From: Opitutia bacterium UBA7876
GTDB taxonomy: Bacteria; Verrucomicrobiota; Verrucomicrobiia; Opitutales; Seribacteraceae
NCBI GenBank assembly: GCA_002500665.1
Contig: DLRY01000101.1
Span: 1-36,327 of the forward strand
Length of the DNA stretch: 36,327 nt
Direction: 5' to 3'
A model generated the notes under the pieces. That model saw only the letters and a list, made by a program, of their open reading frames with translations, did no database searches and was not told the DNA's origin. Positions 1 through 7,588 of the stretch are shown piece by piece (position 1 is the first letter of the stretch; each line of letters opens with the position of its first letter). A program made the position numbers and the translations under genes.

Positions 1-606
1 GTACATGCCGCCACAGGAACCGGGACCCGGGATGGCCTTCTTCTCAATCTCGATCAATTCCTCGCGATCGATCGAGCCCGAGGCGTGGGATCCCACGGCC
101 TCGAAAACGGAAACGATGTCGAGGTTCTTTTCCTTGTGGATCCCGGGAAGAATGGTTCCACCATAGACGAATATGGCGGGCCGGTTCAGGCGGGCGAGGG
201 CAATCAGGCAAGCAGGCATGTTTTTGTCGCACCCTCCGATGGCGACGACACCGTCCATCCCCTCGGCTCCGACCACCGTTTCAATCGAGTCGGCGATCAC
301 TTCCCTTGAGACGAGGGAGTACCTCATTCCCGGGGTGCCCATGCTGATGCCGTCGGATACCGTGATGGTGCCGAAGGGGACGGCCTTCCCTCCCGTGAGG
401 TCGACTCCCTCTACGGATGCCTTACCCAGTTCGTCCAGATGGGAATTGCAGGGCGTGACCATGCTCCATGCCGAACAGACGGCGACTTGTGGTTTTTCAA
501 AATCCTCGTCCTCGAAGCCTACCGCACGGAGCATGGATCGGTTGGGAGCCCGGTCGTCCCCATCGACCACGATGGAGGAAAAGTTTCGGTTGCAGCTAGG
601 AGTCAT
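1..606 (-). CDS. ilvD: Dihydroxy-acid dehydratase, N-terminal 202 residues (cut by window edge)
   Basis: IlvD dehydrates 2,3-dihydroxy-isovalerate and 2,3-dihydroxy-3-methylvalerate to the 2-oxo acids in valine, isoleucine and leucine synthesis, in the cytoplasm. The frame is open from an ATG at 606 to the window edge with no stop, so about two thirds of the usual ~560-residue protein is missing. Visible family motifs are RSMLRAVGF (23-31), GTITVSDGISMG (79-90), GGCDKNMP (124-131) and GPGSCGGMY (194-202). Cysteines 53 (TPCNSH), 126 and 198 match the three Fe-S ligands of the plant/actinobacterial [2Fe-2S] type rather than the oxygen-sensitive E. coli enzyme; this is inferred from motif context. 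The start is the first ATG of the frame, without a Shine-Dalgarno. The gene diverges from pheA across about 94 nt in which I could not settle on a promoter for either. Confidence 0.95.
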   Translation of the reverse strand, partial: MTPSCNRNFSSIVVDGDDRAPNRSMLRAVGFEDEDFEKPQVAVCSAWSMVTPCNSHLDELGKASVEGVDLTGGKAVPFGTITVSDGISMGTPGMRYSLVSREVIADSIETVVGAEGMDGVVAIGGCDKNMPACLIALARLNRPAIFVYGGTILPGIHKEKNLDIVSVFEAVGSHASGSIDREELIEIEKKAIPGPGSCGGMY

Positions 607-700
607 GGGAAGGCTGGGATTCAAAGGAAGTCAACGATTGGTGTTGCATAAAGACTTGGGAACACAATCCTTGTCTACTTGGTTCGCAATCTTCTTTTTC

Positions 701-1777
701 GTGGATAAGCATAATCTAGAATCCTTAAGGGATGAAATCGACGAGATCGACACTCAAATCGTTCGGTTGCTCAATCAACGCGTCCAAGCGGCGGTGAAAA
801 TCGGTCGCATAAAAGCCGAGCTCGGTGTGGATCCCTATGACCCCGCCCGCGAGGAGCAGGTTTTCGAGAAACTTGGGGCGATCAACGATGGGCCCATGCA
901 GGGCGATTCACTGCGAACCATTTACCGGGAGGTGATCTCGGCCTCCATCGCACTGGAAAAGGACTTGGTCATCGCATATCTCGGCCCGGAGGCGACCTAC
1001 ACTCATCAGGCGGCCCTAAAGAATTTCGGAGCCGCTCTTTCCTATCGTTCCATGCCGGACATCCCCGACGTTTTCGAGTCAGTCGAAAAAGGCGAGTGCG
1101 AATATGGCGTCGTCCCCATCGAGAATTCGACCGAGGGGGCCGTCAATCGGTCTCTAGACTTGTTGGCCGATACGAAGCTGACGATTGTGGCTCAGGTTTT
1201 CCTCAAGGTCGAGCATTGTCTTTTCAGCGAATCCGAAATTGGGGAGATTGCCGAGGTCAGGTCCAAGGATCAGGCCTTGGCCCAGTGTCGTGAATGGCTA
1301 AGCCGAAACCTTCCTCAGGCCCGCCTGGTTCCCGTCTCAAGTACTGCTGAGGCGGTGGGCAACTGCAAGGGCGTGCCCGGGATTGCGGCGATTGCGGCGA
1401 AACTGGCTGGAGGAACGGGTTTGCCACTCCAGGCGGAAGGCATTCAGGATCGCAAGAATAACACCACCCGCTTTCTGGTCGTGGCCAGAAATCCTCTGCC
1501 CAGAAGGGAAGGGGTAAGTTACCGCACGAGCCTCGTGCTCTCCCTTGCCGACCGGGCCGGGGCTCTGCAAAATGCCCTCAAGCCTTTCTCGGACCGCGAC
1601 CTGAATCTCTGCAAGATAGAATCTCGCCCGAGTGGGAAGAAGACTTGGGACTACTTTTTCTTCGTAGATTTCATCGGGCATCAGGAGGATGAAGAGGTTC
1701 TTGAGGCGATGAAGGAACTCGAGAAGGCATCTCCCTTCGTCAGGCACCTGGGGAGTTACCCGGAAACTTCGCTCTAG
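701..1777 (+). CDS. pheA: Bifunctional chorismate mutase / prephenate dehydratase (P-protein)
   Basis: The enzyme converts chorismate to prephenate and then to phenylpyruvate, the committed branch to phenylalanine. Domains of the 358-residue protein: an AroQ-type chorismate mutase helix bundle (about 3-85, LRDEIDEIDTQIVRLLNQR near the start), the prephenate dehydratase domain (about 90-265, opening IAYLGPEATYTHQAAL, with PIENSTEGAVNRS and the catalytic TRF at 256-258) and a C-terminal ACT domain (about 275-352) with GAL (287-289) and ESRP (307-310), the phenylalanine-binding motifs, so end-product inhibition is expected. The frame stays open far upstream over ilvD antisense, but homology begins at the GTG at 701, which I take as the start; an in-frame TTG at 671 is the alternative. 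No Shine-Dalgarno precedes it. The stop codon shares the palindrome CTAG with the stop of the convergent gene. Confidence 0.95.
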   Translation: MDKHNLESLRDEIDEIDTQIVRLLNQRVQAAVKIGRIKAELGVDPYDPAREEQVFEKLGAINDGPMQGDSLRTIYREVISASIALEKDLVIAYLGPEATYTHQAALKNFGAALSYRSMPDIPDVFESVEKGECEYGVVPIENSTEGAVNRSLDLLADTKLTIVAQVFLKVEHCLFSESEIGEIAEVRSKDQALAQCREWLSRNLPQARLVPVSSTAEAVGNCKGVPGIAAIAAKLAGGTGLPLQAEGIQDRKNNTTRFLVVARNPLPRREGVSYRTSLVLSLADRAGALQNALKPFSDRDLNLCKIESRPSGKKTWDYFFFVDFIGHQEDEEVLEAMKELEKASPFVRHLGSYPETSL

Positions 1778-2274
1778 AAGAACAGAACCGACAAATCTTG
1801 GTTCTCCTGGGCGTAACGCAGGACGAGAGCCTCGATGAAGCAACGCAGTTCCTGATATTCACGCTCCTTTTTTGCCGTCCAGCGCTTTCCGCCTTTGAGT
1901 AGGGACTCGCGCAGGCCAGAGACCAGGATGAGACCACGAAGGTTGCCCTGAAAGCTCTTTATGAATTCAATCACGGATGCTCGGACCCAAAGAGGATCGA
2001 TGGAAATGGTACGGGCATTCCAGTGCGTAAAGTGAAAGCCCCGCTCGTTCGGAAAATGAAAGCGAACGACCTGCTCGATACAATGTTCGAAGGATTTGAT
2101 GGGCATCTGGGAATCGGAATCGTTTTCCCGCATAAAGGAAAGCGTTCTCTGTAGCTGGAGGGTTTCCTCGCTTGTCGACGCGCTCCCGATAACGGAGAAC
2201 AGCGCGTTCAAGTTCTGAAGCCTCGTGTAGTCGTCCCTCTTAGTCGCCGTCCTCGTCACCCTTCTCTCCACCAC
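1774..2274 (-). CDS. Unknown protein, last gene of the arg-trpG-nrdR train
   Basis: I do not recognise the family. The 166-residue product has no signal peptide and no clear membrane segment, so it is probably cytoplasmic. It is rich in charged and aromatic residues, with a tract WNARTISIDPLWVRAS and a C-terminal ELRCFIEALVLRYAQENQD helix-like stretch ending in VLFF. The first available start is a GTG at 2274, which overlaps the 3' end of nrdR by 35 nt. A GTG at 2259 would also work, reducing the overlap to 20 nt. The overlap argues for translational coupling to nrdR. The stop codon lies inside the stop codon of convergent pheA (shared CTAG). Base composition is like its neighbours, so nothing points to recent transfer. 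It could be a lineage-specific regulator or an accessory of NrdR, but that is only positional inference. Confidence 0.7.
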   Translation of the reverse strand: MVERRVTRTATKRDDYTRLQNLNALFSVIGSASTSEETLQLQRTLSFMRENDSDSQMPIKSFEHCIEQVVRFHFPNERGFHFTHWNARTISIDPLWVRASVIEFIKSFQGNLRGLILVSGLRESLLKGGKRWTAKKEREYQELRCFIEALVLRYAQENQDLSVLFF

Positions 2275-2713
2275 CCAAGTTCACGACCTCCCCGGCGAAC
2301 CGGGACAACTCCATGAAATCCTCGTAGAAACTTGCGTACCTGAGCCAAGCGATGCCGTCCACCTTGCGCAGCCTGAGCATGATTGCGTCGGCGATTGCCC
2401 GACTGGGCACCTCGCTGTCGAACTCATTCTCGATACGGCGCATGGTCTTGGAAAGCAAGGCGTTGATTTGCTCGGCGTCAATCGGTCTCTTGGCAATGGC
2501 TCGTCTGAGTCCAATGGCCAGTTTCGTACGATCAAAGCTCTCTCTCCTGCCGTCTCTCTTGACCACCGAGAGATCCTCGCGAAGGACCTCCTCTATGGTC
2601 GAGAATCTATGGCCACACTCGAGGCATTCCCTTCGCCTGCGAGTGGAGGCAATGTTGCCGGCCCTCGTCTCGAGGACCTTAAGGTCATCTGACGAGCACT
2701 TAGGACAGAGCAT
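2240..2713 (-). CDS. nrdR: Transcriptional repressor of ribonucleotide reductase genes
   Basis: NrdR senses ATP/dATP and represses nrd operons by binding NrdR boxes. The 157-residue protein shows the canonical layout: a zinc ribbon with CPKC at 3-6 and CLECGHRF (cysteines 30 and 33), the basic patch STRRRRE between them, and an ATP-cone from about 46 to 136 beginning VVKRDGRRESFDR. The acidic glycine-rich tail (GGGEKGDEDGD) is outside the core and lies where the next gene overlaps. A TTG immediately upstream (2716) is in frame, but the ATG at 2713 gives the conserved MxCPKC start. It follows trpG by 38 nt on the same strand. No ribonucleotide reductase gene and no obvious NrdR box pair is present here, so its placement behind an arginine operon is unusual. 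Confidence 0.95.
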   Translation of the reverse strand: MLCPKCSSDDLKVLETRAGNIASTRRRRECLECGHRFSTIEEVLREDLSVVKRDGRRESFDRTKLAIGLRRAIAKRPIDAEQINALLSKTMRRIENEFDSEVPSRAIADAIMLRLRKVDGIAWLRYASFYEDFMELSRFAGEVVNLGGGEKGDEDGD

Positions 2714-2751
2714 CAATGATCAAGGATTCCATATACCACACGCTCAAGTCT

Positions 2752-3321
2752 CTAACAGAAATCAAGGAAGTTCTTCAAGATCATAATTCCTTTTTCGGTT
2801 GCAAGCGATTCGGGATGGAACTGAACGCCCCAGATGGGAAGCTCCCGGTGGCGAATACCCATAATCTCTCCTTCGTCGGTGCGGGCGGTGACCAAAAGGC
2901 ATTCCGGGAGGGATTCGGGCTCGATGAGGAGGGAGTGGTAGCGGGTTGCGATCAAGGGGTCGGGCAAGCCCTTGAACAAGTCCTCTTGCTCGTGCCTGAC
3001 CGGGGAAGTCTTGCCGTGCATGATTCTGTCCGCCCGAGTAATTCTGGCCCCGAACGACTGCCCGATACACTGGTGCCCGAGGCAAACCCCGAAGAGGGGC
3101 TTGACCCCGGCCCACTTTGCAACGGCGGGGAGACTGATGCCGGACTGGTCGGGGGTGCAGGGTCCTGGGGAAAGGACGAGTCCATCGAAGGCTCCTGCCT
3201 CGATCTCATCAAGTGGCTTGAGGTCATTGCGCACGACCTCGCACTCAGTGCCAAGTTCACCGAAATACTGTACCAGGTTATAGGTAAAGGAATCGTAATT
3301 GTCTATGACGAGCAGGCGCAT
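2752..3321 (-). CDS. trpG: Glutamine amidotransferase subunit of anthranilate / aminodeoxychorismate synthase
   Basis: This class I amidotransferase releases ammonia from glutamine for anthranilate synthase (with TrpE) or 4-amino-4-deoxychorismate synthase (with PabB). The 189-residue length is typical. Motifs seen are DNYDSFTYNL (7-16), SPGPCTPDQSG (51-61), the nucleophile loop GVCLGHQ with Cys80, RYHSL (127-131) and the triad partners His169 and Glu171 in GVQFHPES. The DNYDSFTYNL start places it in the TrpG/PabA family and not CarA or GuaA. No trpE or pabB is in the window, so the choice between tryptophan, folate or dual (amphibolic) use cannot be made; pabA is an equally valid name. The ATG at 3321 begins 13 nt after the argG stop, so it is presumably co-transcribed with the arginine genes. 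Upstream open frame beyond this ATG is argG shadow. Confidence 0.93.
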   Translation of the reverse strand: MRLLVIDNYDSFTYNLVQYFGELGTECEVVRNDLKPLDEIEAGAFDGLVLSPGPCTPDQSGISLPAVAKWAGVKPLFGVCLGHQCIGQSFGARITRADRIMHGKTSPVRHEQEDLFKGLPDPLIATRYHSLLIEPESLPECLLVTARTDEGEIMGIRHRELPIWGVQFHPESLATEKGIMILKNFLDFC

Positions 3322-3334
3322 CCGGCTTGGGTTT

Positions 3335-4558
3335 TTATCCCTTGTAGTCCTGCTTCCTGTAACGCTCTTTGAGCCGGAGGGCATTGAGTCGGATGAATCC
3401 ACCGGCGTCCTCGGGTTGATAATCGCTCTCGTCGTCGTCCATGGAAGCGATCCCCTCGTCGTAGAGGGAAAGATCGGATTTCCGACCCACGGTAATGACG
3501 TTGCCCTTGTACAGTTTGAGCCGGACCGTCCCGGTGACGGTGGACTGGCTCTGGTCGATGAAAGCCTGGAGGGCCTCCCTCTCGGGGGCATACCAAAAGC
3601 CGTAGTAAATCAATTCGGCGTACCTCGGGATAAGGGAGTCCCTGAGGTGCATGAGGTCGCGATCCATGGTAAGCGTCTCCAGTTGGCGGTGGGCATGAAG
3701 AAGGATCGTGCCACCGGGCGTCTCATAGACGCCGCGGCTCTTCATTCCTACAAACCGGTTCTCGACCAAGTCGACCCGCCCGATCCCGTGGCGTCCCGCT
3801 ACTTCATTCAGTCGTCTAATGATTTCCGCGGGAGATCCCGCACGGCCATCTACGGCCACACAGTTTCCGCGCTCGAAGGTTAGTTCAAGGTAGAGGGGGT
3901 CATCGGGAGCCAATTCCGGATCGACCGAGAGCTTGTACATTTCCCGGTTTTCGGGAGTGGTCGGATCGAACCACGGATCCTCAAGTATGCCCGCCTCGTA
4001 GGAAATGTGCCACAGGTTCCGGTCCATGGAGTAGGGTTTCGAGGAACTGGCTTCCACTTCAATGTCGTTCTCGGAGCAATATTCCAGCATCTCCTTTCGC
4101 CCGGGAAACTTCTCCCTGAAGGAGGCGTCTCTCCACGGCGCTAGAATCTGCAGGTCCGGGGCGAGGGCGGAGAAGGTAAGCTCAAATCTGCACTGGTCGT
4201 TACCCTTGCCCGTAGCGCCGTGGGCGACCGCGTTAGCCTCGAATTGACGAGCCATCTCTATCTGAGCCTTGGCGATGAGCGGACGGGCTATTGAAGTCCC
4301 AAGCAGGTACTGAGACTCGTAGACGGCATTGCCTCGGACCATCGGATAGATGAACTCGGCGGCGAACTCATCCACCAAGTCAAGGGTCCTGTGGGCGCTG
4401 GCACCGGTGGAGAGTGCTTTCTCCTCCAGTCCATCCAGCTCCTCTTCTTGACCGACGTCTGCGCAATAGGTGATGACCTCGGCGTTTTGTTCGCGGGCGT
4501 ACCAGTGGACGAGAACCGAGGTGTCCAGGCCCCCGGAATAGGCGAGTATGATTTTCAT
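3335..4558 (-). CDS. argG: Argininosuccinate synthase
   Basis: ArgG joins citrulline and aspartate using ATP to make argininosuccinate. The 407-residue protein has the usual length and begins MKIILAYSGGLDTSV, with the PP-loop nucleotide motif YSGGLDTS at 7-14. Further family signatures are AHGATGKGNDQCRFE for citrulline/aspartate binding, KPYSMDRNLWHISYE and GGTILLHAHRQLE. Its ATG overlaps the argF stop as ATGA, implying translational coupling. The final enzyme of the pathway, argininosuccinate lyase (argH), is not adjacent and must be elsewhere. Confidence 0.97.
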   Translation of the reverse strand: MKIILAYSGGLDTSVLVHWYAREQNAEVITYCADVGQEEELDGLEEKALSTGASAHRTLDLVDEFAAEFIYPMVRGNAVYESQYLLGTSIARPLIAKAQIEMARQFEANAVAHGATGKGNDQCRFELTFSALAPDLQILAPWRDASFREKFPGRKEMLEYCSENDIEVEASSSKPYSMDRNLWHISYEAGILEDPWFDPTTPENREMYKLSVDPELAPDDPLYLELTFERGNCVAVDGRAGSPAEIIRRLNEVAGRHGIGRVDLVENRFVGMKSRGVYETPGGTILLHAHRQLETLTMDRDLMHLRDSLIPRYAELIYYGFWYAPEREALQAFIDQSQSTVTGTVRLKLYKGNVITVGRKSDLSLYDEGIASMDDDESDYQPEDAGGFIRLNALRLKERYRKQDYKG

Positions 4559-5511
4559 GACGATAGTTTCTTGGAGCTAAGAGAGGAGAGTTTGCTGAGG
4601 ATGGATTTCTGCATGTGCAGACGGTTTTCGGCTTGGTCGAAGAGAATCGCCCGGGGGGAGTCAAGAACTTCCGGACTGACCTCTTCGCCCGGATGAGCCG
4701 GCATGCAATGCATAAAGAGACAAGATTCCTTGGCCCGGGCGAGGATCGAGGAATCTACCCGATAAGGTTCCATTTTCCTTAACCGTTCTTCCTTTTCGGA
4801 CTCGCACCCCATGCTTACCCAGACGTCGGTGTAGATTACGTCGGCTTCCTCGGCTGCCTCCATGGGATCTTGGAGGTGCCGCCAGGACTCGGTCAGCCCG
4901 CTCTCCCTGCAAAAATGCGTGATCCTCTGCCCGGGCTTGAAGCCTTCCGGTCCGGCAAGGCGGATATCCATGCCGAAGAGGGCGCCTGCCAGGATCCAGG
5001 AGTTTGCCATGTTGCAACTGGTGTCACCGAAAAAAGCTAGTTTCTTACCCTTGAGCCCGATGAACGGGTCTGGTGAGGACGAGCTTTTTTCCAAGATCGT
5101 CATGCAGTCCGCATAGATTTGGCAAGGGTGGAGAAAGTCGGTCAGGGCATTGACCACGGGGATGGAGGAGTAGCGGGCAAAGTCCTCCACCACTTCGTGT
5201 CCGTGGGAGCGGATGACGAGGCCATCCAGGTAGCGGGAGAGAACCCGAGCGGTATCGGCAATGCTTTCCCCCCTGCCGATTTGGGTGGCCGACTGGTCGA
5301 TCACCAGCGGGTTGCCTCCCAGTTCGCGGATCCCGACATCGAAGGAGACTCTGGTGCGGGTGCTGTTCTTGTAGAAAATCATTCCCCAGCTTTGGCCTGC
5401 GAGGTCGGCGGAAGGCCTCTGGAGGCGGTTTTCCTTAAAGCGGGAGGCCCCTTCGAAGATCTCGGCGATCTCATCGTGGTTGAAATCTCCCTCACTTAAA
5501 AAGTGTTTCAT
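4555..5511 (-). CDS. argF: Ornithine carbamoyltransferase
   Basis: The enzyme transfers a carbamoyl group from carbamoyl phosphate to ornithine to give citrulline. The 318-residue length fits. Carbamoyl-phosphate binding motif STRTR lies at 50-54, HPCQ at 128-131, the ornithine loop DVWVSMG near 230 and the catalytic HCMPAHPGEEV near 270. The tail after the last helix is serine/lysine rich (LSKLSSLSSKKLSS). The Cys of HCMP, present in true ornithine carbamoyltransferases, favours this over N-acetylornithine or aspartate carbamoyltransferase, though substrate is not proven by sequence. Both ends overlap neighbours by 4 nt (argD before, argG after). Confidence 0.96.
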   Translation of the reverse strand: MKHFLSEGDFNHDEIAEIFEGASRFKENRLQRPSADLAGQSWGMIFYKNSTRTRVSFDVGIRELGGNPLVIDQSATQIGRGESIADTARVLSRYLDGLVIRSHGHEVVEDFARYSSIPVVNALTDFLHPCQIYADCMTILEKSSSSPDPFIGLKGKKLAFFGDTSCNMANSWILAGALFGMDIRLAGPEGFKPGQRITHFCRESGLTESWRHLQDPMEAAEEADVIYTDVWVSMGCESEKEERLRKMEPYRVDSSILARAKESCLFMHCMPAHPGEEVSPEVLDSPRAILFDQAENRLHMQKSILSKLSSLSSKKLSS

Positions 5512-6722
5512 GCTCTTGGTTTGGTTTGAAGGGTTTTCAGGACGGCTTCGGTCACATGGAGGGCTTTCTCAATTTCAGTCAGATCCGAGGTCAAGGGCGG
5601 AAGGAAGCGAACGCAATTACCGGCCGCGGCCACCACCAGCAGGCCTTTCTTTCGCAAGGCTTCGATGAACTTGCCCGGATCTTCAGTCATTACGAGGGCA
5701 AGCATGAAGCCCCGGCCCCGTACATTCGAGACGAATTTCGGGTAATTCTGAGCGAGGCGGGACAGGCCTTCCTTGAAGACGGAACCTTTTTTCCTGACCG
5801 ATTCAACCAGCCCTTCCTCCTCGATGACGTCGAGCACGGCATGAGCTACGGAACAGGCCAAGGGCGATCCACCGAAGGTTGTCCCGTGGCTGCCTGGCTC
5901 GAAGAGGTCGCTCCATGATTCTTCGACCCAGAAGGCCCCTATGGGAAAACCGCCGCCCAGCCCCTTGGCCAAGGCCACTGCGTCGGGGGAGATGCCGGCT
6001 TTTTGGTAACCGAGGAAATCGCCGGTGCGACCAATTCCGGATTGTACTTCGTCGAGCATGAGCAACACTTGCTTCTCTCTGCAAATTTTCTGCAGTCCCT
6101 GGAGAAACTCGTCTTCCGCTTCCCTTATGCCTCCTTCACCCTGGATGGACTCCACGAGAACCGCAACCGTATCATCTTCGATTTTTTCCTCGAAGGCCGG
6201 GAGGTCGTTGAGGGGGGCGAAGTCGAAGCCTTTGAGGAGAGGCTCGAATCTCTTGCGATACTTCGGTGACTCCGTTGCGGAAAGGGCTCCCATGGTTCTT
6301 CCGTGGAAGCCATTCTCGGCTACGAGAATCCTGGTTTTTCCCTCGAGCGGCCCGCCCGCCTTAGAACCCGCAAGTCTGGCAAGCTTTATCAATCCCTCGT
6401 TGGCCTCGGCTCCACTGTTGCAGAAGAGCATCCGTCCTGGTCCGATCCGTGAAACGAGCCTTTTGGCGAGACGAACCTGTTCGGGGATGGAGAAAAGGTT
6501 TGAGCAGTGGGCCAGTTTGCCCGCCTGCCGGGTCAGGGCCTCGATCCAGCGGGGATTTCCGTGACCGAGGGTTGAAACGGCGATTCCGCTTGTAAAGTCG
6601 AGGTACTCCTCTCCATTGGCGTCCCACAATTTGGAGCCTTCCCCACGGACTATCTCGATAGAGGGTGGGGCATAGTTGCCAATAAGGAATTGCCGATGAT
6701 CCGCGTCGTTCATGGCGATCAC
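5508..6722 (-). CDS. argD: Acetylornithine aminotransferase
   Basis: ArgD is a class III PLP-dependent aminotransferase converting N-acetylglutamate semialdehyde and glutamate to N-acetylornithine and 2-oxoglutarate. Seen in the protein (numbering from GTG 6722): NSGAEANEG (102-110) for the cofactor phosphate, the GFHGRT loop (138-143), the PLP-pyridine aspartate D224 in LMLDEVQSGIGRTG, and Schiff-base lysine K253 in ALAKGLGGGFPIGA. Two starts are possible: GTG 6722, overlapping the argB stop as GTGA, or ATG 6713 (protein beginning MNDADHRQF). Homology does not decide between them. In many bacteria the enzyme also serves lysine synthesis as succinyldiaminopimelate aminotransferase. Confidence 0.95.
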   Translation of the reverse strand: MIAMNDADHRQFLIGNYAPPSIEIVRGEGSKLWDANGEEYLDFTSGIAVSTLGHGNPRWIEALTRQAGKLAHCSNLFSIPEQVRLAKRLVSRIGPGRMLFCNSGAEANEGLIKLARLAGSKAGGPLEGKTRILVAENGFHGRTMGALSATESPKYRKRFEPLLKGFDFAPLNDLPAFEEKIEDDTVAVLVESIQGEGGIREAEDEFLQGLQKICREKQVLLMLDEVQSGIGRTGDFLGYQKAGISPDAVALAKGLGGGFPIGAFWVEESWSDLFEPGSHGTTFGGSPLACSVAHAVLDVIEEEGLVESVRKKGSVFKEGLSRLAQNYPKFVSNVRGRGFMLALVMTEDPGKFIEALRKKGLLVVAAAGNCVRFLPPLTSDLTEIEKALHVTEAVLKTLQTKPRA

Positions 6723-7588
6723 TCGTGAACGATTTCCGTGCCTATTCCCCTGTCGGTAAAGATTTCCAGCAAGATGCTGTGGGGAACGCGGCCGTCGATG
6801 AAGTGAACCCGGTTCACGCCCGACCCAAGGGCCTCGACGGCGCTCTCCACCTTAGGGAGCATGCCCCGGGAGATCACGCCTTCCTTCTTGAGGGGGTCGA
6901 CTTGGTCGACGGGCAGGCTGGAAAGCAAGCTTGACGGTTCGTTCGGATCTCTCAGCAAACCGGGTACGTCGGAGAGATAAACCAACCTTCTGGCTTTGAG
7001 CGCAACGGCTACCTTGGCGGCGGCGGTATCAGCATTGACGTTGTGGACCTGTCCCTCCCGATTCGATGCTGTGGAAGAAAGAATGGGCATGAGCCCTTGG
7101 TCGAGGGCGTCGTGGATGGAGTTCGCGTCGACGTCGGTAATTTCGCCGACATAGCCGAGATCGGTCTCGGTTGCAAGTTTTCGACAGGTTAGGGCGGTTT
7201 TGCCCGGTATTCTCATGACCCCGCATTCGTTGGAGGATACGAAGGAGGCCACTTCGTCGTTGACTTGGCCGTTGAGCACCTCGTCGACCACTTCGATGGT
7301 TTTCTCATCGGTAACACGCAGACCGTCGATGAATTCAGCCTCGATTCCCTTCTCGGCGAGTCTCCGGGTAACGGCTTTGCCTCCACCGTGAACCACAACG
7401 ACTTTAATACCCACGAAATGAAGGAAAACCAAGTCTCTGGCCACGCCCGTCCGCACCGCCGGGTCCGGGGAATCCATGAAACTGCCTCCGTACTTGACCA
7501 CGAAAACAGATCCCCTGAAGCGCCTGACGTAGGGCAGGGCCTCCACCAGGATGGCGGCCTTTCTCTTGCTTTCCTCCACCTCCAGCAT
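6719..7588 (-). CDS. argB: Acetylglutamate kinase
   Basis: ArgB phosphorylates N-acetylglutamate, the second step of arginine synthesis. The 289-residue protein belongs to the amino acid kinase fold, with the phosphate-binding VVKYGGSFMDS near 31-40 (more usual is KYGGNAM), VVVHGGGKAV and LMPILSSTAS. The N-terminal extension of about 25 residues before the first strand (MLEVEESKRKAAILVEALPYVRRF) resembles the N-helix of arginine-inhibited hexameric acetylglutamate kinases, so feedback inhibition by arginine is plausible but inferred. Start: ATG 7588 overlaps the argJ stop (TGATG); a GTG one codon upstream is also possible. The argD start overlaps its stop. Confidence 0.95.
   Translation of the reverse strand: MLEVEESKRKAAILVEALPYVRRFRGSVFVVKYGGSFMDSPDPAVRTGVARDLVFLHFVGIKVVVVHGGGKAVTRRLAEKGIEAEFIDGLRVTDEKTIEVVDEVLNGQVNDEVASFVSSNECGVMRIPGKTALTCRKLATETDLGYVGEITDVDANSIHDALDQGLMPILSSTASNREGQVHNVNADTAAAKVAVALKARRLVYLSDVPGLLRDPNEPSSLLSSLPVDQVDPLKKEGVISRGMLPKVESAVEALGSGVNRVHFIDGRVPHSILLEIFTDRGIGTEIVHE

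Noticed and set aside
173..700. N-terminal extension of pheA of 176 residues
   Set aside because: It is the antisense of ilvD and shows no homology; chorismate mutase sequence begins right after the GTG at 701.
3322..3591. N-terminal extension of trpG
   Set aside because: It overlaps the 3' end of argG in another frame; the family start MRLLVIDNYDSF is at 3321.
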